From contig JAIQDT010000677.1 of NCBI GenBank assembly GCA_021521415.1, positions 434,001-498,000 of the forward strand: a DNA stretch of 64,000 nucleotides, written 5' to 3'. The notes beneath the pieces are model-generated. The model ran no database searches and was not told where the DNA came from. It worked only from the letters and a program-made list of their open reading frames with translations. The position numbers and the translations under genes were made by a program. Shown one piece after another: positions 47,262 to 59,196 of this stretch. Source of the DNA: Bidens hawaiensis (Eukaryota; Streptophyta; Magnoliopsida; Asterales; Asteraceae). Each line of letters starts with the position of its first letter. Positions within the stretch are counted from its first letter, which is position 1.

Positions 47262-48480
47262 ATGAAGCTTATTATCGCCTTCTTTCTTCTCCTCGCGATC
47301 GTCTTTGCAGGTTACAATATTATTTATACTCTTGCTAATAATATTTCAATCAACTAATTAGAACAAGTTTTCTTTCATTCATATATTCCTTATTTAATCA
47401 TGCATGTAAACATTCATGATTTTACTCTTCTTGTTTAAATTTATTCATATTATCATATATGATCACTAGGAGTTTATTCATAAAATTCTTTAATTAAAGA
47501 GTAACGCTTACAAACAGAAGACAAACAGGCAACAACTTATGTTATTAGTCTTTTTATGAATAACAAAACTTAGTCGTTTAATATACATGATTTGCATGTT
47601 ATTAGTTTTTTTTAATGCTATTAGTTATTTTTATAATATCAAAACTAAGTCGTTTAACATTCGTGATTTGCATGAGACCACGATGTTTCCGCAACCGTGT
47701 TCACCTTAAAAAACAGCTGCCCCTATACCGTTTGGCCAGGAACCCTCACGGGCAACAACGGCGCCGCTTTAGGCGACAGTGGATTCACATTACAACCTGG
47801 CGCGTCTGTTCAGCTCCCAGCCGAGCCAGGCTGGTCGGGCCGCTTCTAGGCCCGAACCGGTTGCACATTCGACGAGTTCGGTAACGGCAACTGCGTCACC
47901 GGAGACTGCGGCAACACCCTCAAGTGCAACGGCGGTGGCACTAGCCGAGTTCACGATCGCCGGTGGCGCAATCAACAGCGATAAGGACTTTTATGACGTC
48001 AGCCTTGTCGACGGGTACAATGTTGGCATTGGTAGAAAGGCAATAGGTGGTTCCGGTGACTGCCGGTACGCCGGTTGCATTAATGATTTGAATGTTAACT
48101 GCCCGCCGGAGTTGAAAGTTGTGTACGGTAATATTATATAATATATTGTTAGAGTTTTAGTATTATGTTTCTTTATATCTATGTTATTTAGCGTATTATT
48201 GTTGATTAATAATACATAACACCTTACGGGTTTTCATTATTCCACAGGTAACGGTGCGGTGGTGGCGTGTAAGAGCGCGTGTGCGGTGTTTAATGTCCCG
48301 GAGTTTTGTTGCACCGGTGATCATGCTACGCCGGCGACGTGTGGGCCCACGCAATTTTCGGTGATGTTTAAACAAGCCTGTCCTAGTGCGTATAGTTATG
48401 TGTATGATGATGCTTCGAGTACGTTCACGTGTACCGGGTCGGATTACTTGATTACGTTTTGTCCCACAAATGGGTCTTGA
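47262..48480 (+). pseudogene. Thaumatin-like (PR-5) protein, broken
   Basis: Secreted defence-type protein family. Exon 1 (47262-47310) encodes a signal peptide (MKLIIAFFLLLAIVFA). Exon 2 is 47677-48127 and exon 3 is 48248-48480. The family signature [16 protein letters not shown] is present, and many conserved cysteines are kept ([49 protein letters not shown]). Two lesions are seen: a TAG at 47847-47849, where family members have Trp (GRF-stop-ART), and an out-of-frame deletion near 47937, just after the signature and before LAEFTIAGG. The acceptor of exon 2 is the least certain boundary. Confidence 0.9.
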
Positions 48481-49279
48481 GAGATTTGGTTATTATTTTT
48501 ATTTTTGTTACTATTAGTATTTGATTTTAAGTACATTAATAAGTCAGAGTTATATTGGAGATTGTGTTTTTAGTCAGATGAATATGTGTTTATTGAAAAA
48601 CAAGATCAGATTGATACCTTTGGTTATGCCAATTAATAAGATCATTATTCAATTTGCTTCGATTATTTAATTGATTGATTTTGTCTTGAATTTGAACTAT
48701 ATTTTGATATTATGGCACGATTGCTTATTGTTCCCCTTAGTAGAAACCAACTTTTTGATTGATCCTGTCCGTCCAAAGTCTTAATCCTATCCATCCAAAC
48801 TCACATATTTTCTTCTAAAAGCGGCAGTTGTAGCGGTTTTACACTCTCTCTCCGGCAGTTATTACCCCTTACAAAACCTCTCCCTCATTATCGTCCATCT
48901 CTTATTACGACAGCTGATCGCTTAAATTTGGTTCCAAATCGCGACCCCTAATTGCTTCAAATTGATCTGAAAATCAAAATCAGTTACTTAATCGCTTGAA
49001 AGCGCCAACCCTTTAGGTGGTTCCATGATCGTATGTCTTCAATATTTGGTTTCGTGATAGCAGGTCTCGAAATTGTGACGATAACCGATGGATCTGTTAT
49101 CGTTGTTATCCATTTGATATTTTGGCACAAGGTCTCCGGTAAGAAGCTTGATTTAAATTATGGTTTCTTATGATTATAATTTTTCCATTTGATAAGCCTA
49201 AGATTGATTGAAATTGGACGAAAGGGAGATGGTTAGTCTGGGAATATGAAGTTTGTGCGGATTCTGATTCATTTCAAGG
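48481..49279. other. Intergenic DNA left of the second Tat element
   Basis: 48481-48760 is the 3' flank of the thaumatin-like pseudogene. 48770-48960 is richer in C and T and looks like a transcribed leader. Sequence just before the insertion ends in TTCAAGG and continues on the far side as TATGTAAAT. No coding region can be assigned. Confidence 0.4.
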
Positions 49280-50329
49280 TGAAGAGGTAGTTCCCAGCAG
49301 AGCCCAGTTGGACCCGCAAGACTCACCTTGAAAAGGGACGTCTGCGCAGTTGAACCCGCAAGACTCCTTAACGGACGTCTGCGCGGTTGAACCCGCAAGA
49401 CTTAACTTAAGGGACGTCTGCGCAGAAACCAACTGGGTCCGCAGGACCCACCATGCTCAGAGACGTGACGTCCTTACGCGCAGTACGCAAGCTGTTCCCG
49501 CAGGAAAAGCCTCCCAATGGTGAAGTACTCTGCCTGTTCCCGCAGCTGCGGATACAAGCCATCAGGGAAGGCTACCTGCGCAGCAAAGCTACACGCACAA
49601 GACACTTAGCTCTCAATAATAATTCAGTGTCACCTGAAGAAGGAATGAGCAAAGCCGGGAATACTCCCGCCCAAATGAGCCAGTCCGTATGATACTGGAG
49701 GATCTCTTGTACTGTACCTGATGAGGTATGGACAAAAGATCTGGCCAAAGATACGACAGCTCACTGACAACAGTATGACGAGCAGCACGCTCTTGTACTG
49801 TATGTCACTATTAGCCGCTGCCTACTCACCAACCTGTCGGAGGACGTGCATAGCCTGCAGTTGGTGGAACAGGAATAGTACACAGCCGGCCTGGTCACTA
49901 TCAGCCGCTGCCTACCCACCAACCACCAGCATGGCATGTGCGTAGCCCACAGTTGGCAGAACAGGAACACTATTCAGCCGGCTGTACCTTCTTGGAAACC
50001 TACCTTCGGCTATAAATACTCCAACACCTTGGAATGGTATTATCATCTCATCTTGTATCTTATATCATATCTCATATCTTGATATATTACCTGATATCTG
50101 CTCTAGTCATTCTCTTAATATACACTTATATTCAAGAGCAATCTAGCCTGATTCTCACGCCGGAGGGTGGTCACAAGGAGGTACCCCCCCTTCTCAGTGA
50201 CGAGCTCACGGTGTCTGTTTTGCAGGTTATCAGAAGAACCATCTTTGCCGGATCTAACCCCTCGTGGGAAACATCTATTTAACCCTCTGATTATCCGTAA
50301 TCTGCCCGGGGTCACTTAGTGTTTCTTCA
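49280..50329 (+). repeat. 5' LTR of the second Tat element
   Basis: 1,050 bp, TGAAGAGG...GTTTCTTCA. TATA motif CTATAAATA at 50010-50018. It has two ~110-bp internal repeats where the LTR of the first element has about three. Confidence 0.95.
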
Positions 50330-50330
50330 T

Positions 50331-50348
50331 TGGCGCCATCCGTGCATA
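50331..50348 (+). other. Primer-binding site
   Basis: TGGCGCCATCCGTG one base after the LTR, the same as in the first element. Confidence 0.7.
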
Positions 50349-50394
50349 AAGCTAGAACTTAATCCTTTTCAGTTTTCTCAAAACTTTTGGAAAG

Positions 50395-51906
50395 ATGGTT
50401 AAAGAAACTCCGGTAACCACAACCCCAGCTACTGGGGGGAATACCGGCGACTACACAGTTTTTACGAACACTACCCCGGTTTCCCAAGCCGGGGCAAGTG
50501 CAGTAAATTTTACGAACACTACCCCAGTTACCCAAGCCGGGGCAAGTGCAGTAAATTTTACGAACACTACCCCAGTTACCCGAGCTGGGGCAAGTGCAGT
50601 AAATAATCGCTCACTGGGATACACCGATACCCAGTTAGAGAGATAACGAATGAGGCTCCCCCGCCAAACACTCGATGAAGTTAAAGCGTGGGCGGAAGCA
50701 CGTCAAAAAGAATTCCAAGCTGAGTTGGATGAACGCTTACGTTCACTCCAACAGGCTGATGAATTCGTACAGTACTTGGACGATGATTCGGAGGAATCCG
50801 ATAGTGACGCAAACCCTCGTCATAGGGCGAAAGGGAAGCGTAAGGAAACGGACTCCCAACCGAGAAGGCATTTTGGAGAAACCTTCAAACCAAAAAACGC
50901 GGGTGGAAACCCACGTGACTTCTCAAAAACATTTAGACCTACTGCGGGAAATGCGGGAACGTCCAAATTTGCAAGGGACATTGCGGAAACAATCGCCCCG
51001 AAAAGTGCCAAATAGATGTCCAACATCGGCACTTACGATGGTATATCTGATCCAGACGATCATTTGAACAGATTCATAGCGGGGGCAACCGTCAGTAATT
51101 GGACGGAACCTACGTGGTGTTACATGTTCCAAATGACGCTTGTTGGGCCAGCTAGAGCGTGGTTCGATCGTCTTCCGGCCAACCACATCTACGATTGGGC
51201 AGACTTCCAACAGAAGTTTAGCCAACACTTCAGCCAACAAAGAAAGTATAACGAAGAGCAATGGACAATCCTCAATTGCATTCGAGAGGAAGATGAATCT
51301 TTGCCAGACTTCATCACTCGCTTCAACTCAAAGAAGCTAAGTCTGGGTAATATTAGCGAAGATCTTGTTCGCGCTGCTTTCATCCAGGGCGCGAAAGACC
51401 CAGAGCTCATCCGCACCTTAACGGGTAAAGATGGCATGCCGTCCACATGGGATGCCATCATGACAGCAGCTAAACGCTTTGCAGAAACGGAGAAGCAACT
51501 GGGTAGAGATCTCCCCCAGAGCACAAACCTCTACACCCAGAAAACAAGAGAAGACAACGTCCTTACCGCCCGACTAAACAAAAAGCGGAAGCTAGGCATT
51601 TGGCAGTCAAGGGTAAACTTTGACACCTCATCCGGCTTGCAACAACGGTTAGGCGGAGGGGATAACGTACAGTCAAACCAGAACTCCAGATGGACGCCAC
51701 TCACTAAAAGCGTCACCGAGATATTCGCCACTGAGAAGCTCCCATGGCCAAAGGCTCCAATAATCCGACATCGTCACAATGCTGATCGGAGCAAATACTG
51801 TGACTTTCACAGGACAAAAGGCCACAACACTGAAGAATGCACAGACGTGAAGGACATCGTCGAAGCATTTGTCAGAGATGGGACGCTCGCGCACCTCTTG
51901 GCGTAA
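50395..51906 (+). pseudogene. gag: gag with in-frame stop codons
   Basis: The frame opens at the ATG at 50395 and stays in phase through three open blocks: 50395-50646, 50650-51015 and 51016-51906. They are separated by TAA (50644-50646) and by TAG (51013-51015), where the first element has a Gln codon. The N terminus holds three 48-bp repeats (TNTTPVTQAGASAVNF-like, 50461-50604) that are single in the first element. The gag core (TWCYMFQMTLVG, FSQHFSQQRKY, SLGNISEDLVRAAFIQGA) and the zinc knuckle CDFHRTKGHNTEEC are kept. It ends at LAHLLA and a TAA at the point where pol has been deleted. Confidence 0.9.
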
Positions 51907-52095
51907 CGAACGCTGAGCAGGCTGATGCGTGTAGAACCCCAGTTGGGGAAAATACGAATAAAATTGCAGCTTCAATGTTGGAGACTACATACTGCGTAAA
52001 CAACGAGATCCCGAACCAGGTGCATATCGGCTCAATGGCACTCCCATCCCAACAACATGGAAGGGAGCTCAATTACACAGTTTGCATGTAGATCA
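51907..52095 (+). pseudogene. Scar of the pol 3' end
   Basis: After the deletion junction one frame reads VGDYILR, then GAYRLNGTPIPTTWKGAQL, matching the end of the integrase frame of the first element. All other pol domains are missing, and a further small deletion lies between these two blocks. Confidence 0.8.
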
Positions 52096-52200
52096 ATTCC
52101 AAACTTGTAAAGAAAAGGCCCAGAGCCACTTCTAATGGAAATGATTCTCCTTAGAACATTGATGCTGATGATCTTACATTTATACTTATGAACTTTCCAC

Positions 52201-53180
52201 ACTGATATGCCGGTCTTCACCGCATACATAAGTGGGGAAGTCGTTGCTTGTGGAAGGCGGCAAAACCCGCATAAACACAAAAAACGGCAAACCTTCACGC
52301 AGGTCAGTCATAGGTAAAGTTTGGTCATCCCACTAAATGAAAGTGCCGGTCCTAACCGCACAAATCATGATAGAGGAAACCGAACTAACCTATTGACAAC
52401 CGCGCGTCGAACAGTTAATTTATTCAAAACACTGATGCCGGTTTTCACCGCATAAATAAGTGTAAAGAAATCGTTGCGTGTGGACGGCGGCAAAACCCGC
52501 ATAAACACAAAAAACGGCAAACCTTCACGCAGGTCAGTCATAGGTAAAGTTTGGTGATCCCACTAAATGAAAGTGCCGGTCCTAACCGCACAAATCATGA
52601 TAGAAGAAACCGAACTAACCTATTGACAACCACGCGTCAAACGGTTAACCTATTCAAAATACTTAGAAAATTTCTAACGAAAAGATGAGGAAAACCTCCA
52701 CGCAGGTCAGATATAGGTGAAGTTTAGCCATCCTACCAAGTGCAAGTGACGGTCTTACCCGCACAATCACGAAGGAGGAAGCAAAACTTCAACCTATTAT
52801 CTACCACGTTTAAAGGTTAACTTATTCTAAACACTTAGAATTTCTAACGAAAAGATGAGGAAAACCTCCACGCAGGTCAGATATAGGTGAAGTTTAGCCA
52901 TCCTACCAAGTGCAAGTGACGGTCTTACCCGCACAATCACGAAGAAGGAAGCAAAACTTCAACCTATTATCTACCACGTTCAAAGGTTAACTTATTCTAA
53001 ACACTTAGAATTTCTAACGAAAAGATGAGGAAAACCTCCACGCAGGTCAGATATAGGTTAAGTTTAGCCATCCTACTAAGTGCAAGTGACGGTCTTACCC
53101 GCACAATCACGAAGGAGGAAGCAAAACTTTAACCTATTATCTACCACGTTCAAATGTTAACTTATTCTAAACACTTGGAA
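52201..53180. repeat. Two tandem arrays (~235-bp x2, 170-bp x3)
   Basis: Two ~230-240-bp units begin near 52201 and 52431 with ACTGAT..GCCGGT. Three 170-bp units follow at 52671, 52841 and 53011, nearly identical (TTTCTAACGAAAAGATGAGG start). The 170-bp units correspond in reverse orientation to the array at 7314-7850 of the first element. Confidence 0.9.
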
Positions 53181-53386
53181 AGTTGCTAATTTAAACTAAA
53201 GTATGCATAAGCAAGTCATATAACGTTTATAAAGCAAGTCATCCAGTGAAAGTAGCGGTCTTACCAGCACAAACATTTATATTTCATAATAATTCATTAC
53301 AAGAATGGCCGGGTAACTACCCGCCTACAAGAATATAAATCTATACAATGTAAACCTATCATAACAGTGGGAAGGGATCTTAAGGT

Positions 53387-54597
53387 TCAAGCTTCAGGAC
53401 CACTCCCTCCAAACCCACTTGTACCCGCACCATCAGTTGGCTGTGGCGGTTCAAGGAAGGTCTTTAGAATGGCTAGCCCATCATCAGCAGCAGCAACTTC
53501 GTTCACCTTCTCCACCACCGGATGCGGGAAGGCGGCATACTGGTTCACTGCTTGGTCATATACAGCTTCAGTATCCACATCATATAAAGGGAAGTTGGAA
53601 GGCGGGATGCCTTTCTCAACGAACCCTAGACCAAGCAGGAAGCCGGCCTTTTCCCCATCCTCATGAGAAGCGTTGAGGGCTGCGCTCATGGCATCGTCGT
53701 ATGATGTGTCCGTAAAGACATCGATGCACAACCTACAAGAAAAAATACAAGTATCAAAACCTTTTCTATTTACAAAGAAAAGCGTAAAGATATTATGAAA
53801 TTACGCATACCTGAGACAACGCTTCTCGAAGAAGCCATTCCTTGGCAACCAGAGCCTCCTGGAGGGCGGCTTGAGCTTGGTTACGGGCGCGTTCGGCTTC
53901 ACTTTTGTTAAGGTTGGCGAGCAACACTTCCTTAGCAGCAGCCTCTTCAACGCCCTTTAGCTTCCGCTCAGTGTGGTCAAGCACGCCCCTCTGGTCCAAG
54001 ATCTCTTGGAGCTTCTTGGCGTCTTCCATAGCCAAGGCATCATGAGCCTGCTGAAGCCTCTCTAGCTTGGCTTTAAGCTCCTCATTCTCAATGCGTAGAG
54101 GCTCAGCAACAGCTTCAGCCTTGGTGGCCCTCTCAGTTGCGTTCCGGGCAGTTTCCTCAGCCAGCCGAAGCTCTTCATTAACAGCTTGGGCAGCCTTGGA
54201 ACGGGCCTCGAGACGAGCCTGAACTTCAACTTCAAGGGCCTGGAAGGCCTTCTCCTTTTCCGCAGCCACTGCGGCAAGCCTCTTGTTCTCCTCCCGGATG
54301 GCCCGCGCCTGAGTCACTTCCAGGCTACGCGCCGTCTTTAACTTGTCGTTTTCACGACAAAGTAACTCGACGCGCGGCTGCATCCGGGCAAGGAGAATCC
54401 GCAATTCATTCGACAGCCTACCCTCCTGGTAGCTGGACATGGCTTCCCCCAGCGCACCGGCGGGGGCGGCGTGGCGCGCCCATTCGACGCATTCTACAGG
54501 CGTCCGAAGGGTTGTTCCTCGGCGGATGTTCCATCGTGGAACATACACTTCATTGGAATCCGACACTGCAAAAGCAAAAAGCAGTTAGGAAAAGATG

Positions 54598-54645
<48 letters not shown>

Positions 54646-56589
54646 AAGGCCAAAATAACCCTACGCACCTGTAGGGTAGACGACAGGCCTGTAGCCGCCA
54701 AACCCATCACCCGAACCTAACGGATATCTATCCAAGAGGTCAGGCAGATGGGAAGGAGGCAGAGATTGGCTTGACGCCCCAACCCGGACATACCTGAAGG
54801 ACCGGCCGCAGTCGCCGGCGCCGGAGGAGGCATAGTGGAGGCCGCCGCGGTAGAAACCAGCGGAGGTGAACTCACCGGAGGTGAACTCACCGGAGGTGAA
54901 CTCACAACCGCGGCCGTGGCTGCTGAAGAATCCACAGAAACACTCACCGCCGGCTCAGTGATTGAATCAGTAAATATGGCACTGACAGCCGGCGGGGACG
55001 TCGTCACAGTTGGAACAGTTGGCTCAACCGGGTGAGCAACTGAACCAACTGAAGCAGACGCGGTCACCTGGGTCATCGCCTCAGGTAGGTTGACCAAACC
55101 TACCTTCATGGGTCCAGAACTGCTACCTCCCGCTCCACCCTGGAATGCGGTAGCATCCACGCCTGCACAAAGAAGATATAAGTATAATGGTGGAAAGCTA
55201 TGCAGTAAAAAGTAAAGGAAGATTATACTTACGGGTTTTCTTGAGCCTAAAGGTTCTGACAGGCGGGTACGAACCCGATGGATCCGGCCTCTTCACGCCG
55301 CCCACCGTCGTCACACTGGGCTGCCCGGAGGTGACAGCCGTCTCAATCTCCGGAACAGTGGTCTCACGACCACCAGGGTTCCCCTCCGCCTCCTCGCTCT
55401 GGGTTTCCGAGTCAGACCGGACAACCGGATCGGCGGTGGAGGCAACCTTCGCCTTGCCCTTTGCGCCAGTGGCCTTCTTTTTCCGCACCAACGGAGGACC
55501 ATCTGCGGATTCCTCATCAGAAGATGACAAGATTAGAGGAATTCCAGCAGAGGTTTCAGCATTGAGAGGTCGAGGGTTGAATAACTCCTTACCTGGCCGC
55601 GTGGCGCTCAGAATGGGGTGGCCTGGCGGGTAGACCTCCACAAACCGATCCCTCGTTTGCTCCAAGATGGGCAACTCGTTCTCATCGAGAGCACGAGTAC
55701 CCATCCGAGCGGGACCATCAGCCTCCCGCGGATGCAGGAGCGACTGCAAGTCGTTTCCCTCTGAAATAAAAAGAAGAAACAGTTAGAAGAAAAACCTATA
55801 TCAACAAAGAAGACAGAGCATACCGTAAGGGACAGAGTTCAAACCGTATTCGAGGACGATGGGAATCTGTGACGCCTCCTTCCACACCCGGCTCATCCCG
55901 AGCATCGCCATCCCAGACTCCGCAAAGCGGTACACCGGAGTCTGGACCCGGGAGATCTTGGCGAACCACTCCGCCTCCTGGTAGTTGAGGGCGTGAAGGG
56001 CGGGGAGTGCTCTCCCATTCTTAAACGTCATCGCAAGGGGGACGACGCGAGCGGAGATATAAAAAAACTCCCGCTTCCACGACCGAAGACTGCGCTCGGT
56101 GGCGCAGATCTTCAAACCCTTGATCCGATTGACCAAGGTGTACCACCCCTGGATGCACCTTCAGGAGTAGAAGGTCATCAACCGATCTACGTGGGGCTCC
56201 ACGCCCAGAATGAGGCACACCCACTCAAAGTGGCGGATCTTGGCGATCGCCATCGGGTGTACCTCCGTTAGATGCACACCGTGCCTCTCCAAGACACGGT
56301 ATACAAACTTCGTCAATGGGAACCTGAGATTCCCATAAACGAAGAATGCAGCGTACACCCCTATCTTGCCCTTGGGGGCATCGTACACCGTCTGGTGTGG
56401 CTCAGGAAACTCAGGCTCGAACGGCTCGAGCATGAACTTCCGGACGACGTACTGATAGAGGTCGGCCGGAAGAGCACACTGGCACTCGCCAGCAGTGCTC
56501 TTGTCGTCCTTTTCGGACGTCGACGTCGGGTTCTCGACGAACAACTCAGACTCCTCGGCAGTGGCCTCAAAATCACGGGTAGAAGACAT
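53387..56589 (-). pseudogene. Decayed copy of the antisense accessory gene
   Basis: The exon-intron structure matches the gene at 4091-7117: exons 56589-55824, 55760-55233, 55162-54669, 54565-53811 and 53732-53387, with GT-AG introns of 63-103 nt. A Trp codon has become TGA in exon 1 (56161-56163, after LMTFYS). Exon 3 length differs by 53 bases and shifts frame near 54780, and a one-base shift occurs at the start of exon 5. The coiled coil of exon 4 is intact (257 residues open) and keeps seven residues (EALVAKE) that the other copy lacks. An (AT)n run at 54601-54641 swells intron 3. TATA and G-box are kept upstream. Confidence 0.88.
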
Positions 56590-56699
56590 GTTTTGGATGT
56601 ACAGAACAACGATTTCAGAATGCTTGACGGAATAGTGAGTATTCGCCGGAAATCGTTTGACAGATGAAGAGAGAAGTGAAAGTGTGGACTAAGGTGCAC

Positions 56700-56793
56700 C
56701 CTCTCGCCCTTTATATACTCATCGCAATTAATGCGATGAATTTAATGCGGAAGAGAGAGAAATCACAGGTGCAATGAAACTATGACACGTGGC
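56700..56793 (-). promoter_or_regulatory. Antisense-gene promoter, second copy
   Basis: TATATAAAG on the minus strand at 56709-56717 and TGCCACGTGTCA at about 56783-56794, in the same order and spacing as at 3886-3970. Confidence 0.65.
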
Positions 56794-57039
56794 AAAGAGC
56801 AGCCTGGCAACAGCTGTTGAAAGGACGCGTGCCATTAATTTTGCGGCCACGCGCCCGAAAAATCGCGCCTACGCGCCTGAAAAAGCGTCTGGAATGACCA
56901 TGTACTGTCACGTCGCCATAACTTCCTGCACGTCCTGACACAGTCAGAAGAAACCGTCGGACGACGTTTCAACAGTTTGGACTGTTCTTATCCTTTCACC
57001 AACTCTTCGAATTTCAAAATTTCAAAAAGATTCAAAAGT

Positions 57040-57350
57040 AAGCGGGAAAATACCCCTTACATTGGCAACCAAGTAACTATAAGACAGGTGCGAGTACAGT
57101 GTTAAGGCAAAACCCTTCACATTCTTAGCACCTGCAGGGAATTGAAGCCAAGAATACCTCGGCAACCAAGTAACCATAAGACGGGTGCGAGTACAGTGTC
57201 AAGGCAAAACCCTTCACATACTTAGCACCCGCAGGTAATTGAAGCCAGGAACACCTTGGAAGTAAAGTAACTATAAGACGAGTGCGGGTACAGTGTCAAG
57301 GCGAAACCCTTCACATACCTAGCACTCCGCAGGGAATTGAAACCAAGAAG
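57040..57350. repeat. ~95-bp tandem repeats
   Basis: Three units around AGTGT(T/C)AAGGC(A/G)AAACCCTTCACAT, the reverse-oriented equivalent of the array at 3333-3625. Confidence 0.85.
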
Positions 57351-57722
57351 GATCTTCTGGGCCATGCTTGCGGAAACAGGAATAACATCCCCGCATAGCG
57401 GGAACGTCGAGAACTAGATTGTTTGAAGCTCCAAGATGGAATTGGTTGTTTAAACATAATTGATCACTATGTTCAAAACTACCAAAACCTCATGGAGAAT
57501 CTACACAAGTGGGACTCAACGCTCATGACTTGCGAGGAGGTTACAGACCTACCCGCATCATACCCAAAGATCAAGCAGAAAAGTCGGGAATTTCTGCACG
57601 TGACATTAGGACTTCCGCGGGAAGAATCCCCATGGAAAACCTTAAAACTAAACCATTTTCAAAACCCTTTGCTTAAGTCCAAAAGTTCACCTCACTAATT
57701 AACAATTCATGAGAAGAACATT

Positions 57723-57736
57723 GGACTGGGGGGACT
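57723..57736 (+). other. Polypurine tract
   Basis: GGACTGGGGGGACT directly before the 3' LTR. Confidence 0.85.
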
Positions 57737-58788
57737 TGAAGAGGTAGGTCCCAGCAGAGCCCAGTTGGACCCGCAAGACTCACATTGAAAAGGGACGTCT
57801 GCGCAGTTGAACCCGCAAGACTCCTTAACGGACGTCTGCGCGGTTGAACCCGCAAGACTTAACTTAAGGGACGTCTGCGCAGAAACCAACTGGGTCCGCA
57901 GGACCCACCATGCTCAGAGACGTGACGTCCTTACGCGCAGTACGCAAGCTGTTCCCGCAGGAAAAGCCTCCCAATGGTGAAGTACTCTGCCTGTTCCCGC
58001 AGCTGCGGATACAAGCCATCAGGGAAAGCTACCTGCGCAGCAAAGCTACACGCACAAGGCACTTAGCTCTCAATAATAATTCAGTGTCACCTGAAGAAGG
58101 AATGAGCAAAGCCGGGAATACTCCCGCCCAAATGAGCTAGTCCGTATGATACTGGAGGATCTCTTGTACTGTACCTGACGAGGTATGGACAAAAGATCTG
58201 GCCAAAGATACGACAGCTCACTGACAACAGTATGACGAGCAGCACGCTCTTGTACTGTATGTCACTATTAGCCGCTGCCTACTCACCAACCTGTCGGAGG
58301 ACGTGCATAGCCTGCAGTTGGTGGAACAGGAATAGTACACAGCCGGCCTGGTCACTATCAGCCGCTGCCTACCCACCAACCACCAGCATGGCATGTGCGT
58401 AGCCCACAGTTAGCAGAACAGGAACACTATTCAGCCGGCTGTACCTTCTTGGAAACCTACCTTCGGCTATAAATACTCCAACACCTTGGAATGGTATTAT
58501 CATCTCATCTTGTATCTTATATCATATCTCATATCTTGATATATTACCTGATATCTGCTCTAGTCATTCTCTTAATATACACTTATATTCAAGAGCAATC
58601 TAGTCTGATTCTCACGCCGGAGGGTGGTCACAAGGAGGTACCCCCCCCCTTCTCAGTGACGAGCTCACGGTGTCTGTTTTGCAGGTTATCAGAAGAACCA
58701 TCTTTGCCGGATCTAACCCCTCGTGGGAAACATCTATTTAACCCCCGGATTATCCGTAATCTGCCCGGGGTCACTTAGTGTTTCTTCA
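57737..58788 (+). repeat. 3' LTR of the second Tat element
   Basis: 1,052 bp. Differs from the 5' LTR by mostly transition changes and by a C run of 9 instead of 7. TATA motif at 58467-58475. Confidence 0.95.
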
Positions 58789-58793
58789 CAAGG

Positions 58794-59196
58794 TATGTAA
58801 ATAAGATATTATTTGTTTCATTGGTGTGTTATAGCATTTGTAGTAGTGGTATGCGGTTGTTTTTGATGTGATTGCTCACCAGCAGACATGAGCTGGGTAG
58901 GAATAAGAGAAATGGTGACGTGAACAAAATACTTTGATTATGCCCTAATTAAGCCTTTACAACCTTACATGTTTTTTTCTTACTCATTATCTTTCATTTT
59001 AAAAAATTTTGCATTTTATATTAGTGTATTATTCAATTATGTAGCAAGTTACCTAATCAATTTATGCTCCCTTTTTCACAGTTTTCATGTTCTTGATTAA
59101 TTTAAGATTTGTGTTTTGTATTTTGCAGGGAGATGTTAACTTTGCTATACAATTCAGATCGGTAACTACTTGCACTAATCAACTACTATGGTATTT
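58794..59196. other. Short host flank between two transposons
   Basis: A stretch 59128-59160 is preceded by a T-rich tract with TTTTGCAG and followed by GTAACT, like a small exon. No product can be inferred from it. Confidence 0.3.

Larger units (their letters stand above)
49280..58788 (+). mobile_element. Internally deleted Tat-family retrotransposon (nonautonomous)
   Basis: The 9,509-bp element has LTRs 49280-50329 and 57737-58788 and a perfect 5-bp target duplication CAAGG (49275-49279 and 58789-58793). The LTRs differ by about ten substitutions and a 2-bp change in a C run, roughly 1%, so the insertion is older than the one at 1915. LTR ends, primer site and purine tract match the first element. 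Inside are a gag with stop codons, a short scar of the pol 3' end, tandem repeats and a decayed antisense gene on the minus strand. Protease, RT, RNase H and integrase are absent, so it would need enzymes from an autonomous relative. Confidence 0.95.

Noticed and set aside
52201..53180. Regularly spaced repeats resembling a CRISPR array
   Set aside because: The units are contiguous 170- and ~235-bp tandem repeats without unique spacers, inside a plant retrotransposon.
57423..57698. 91-codon open frame before the 3' LTR
   Set aside because: The matching region of the first element (about 2882-3230) is not open in the same frame, so it is noncoding spacer.
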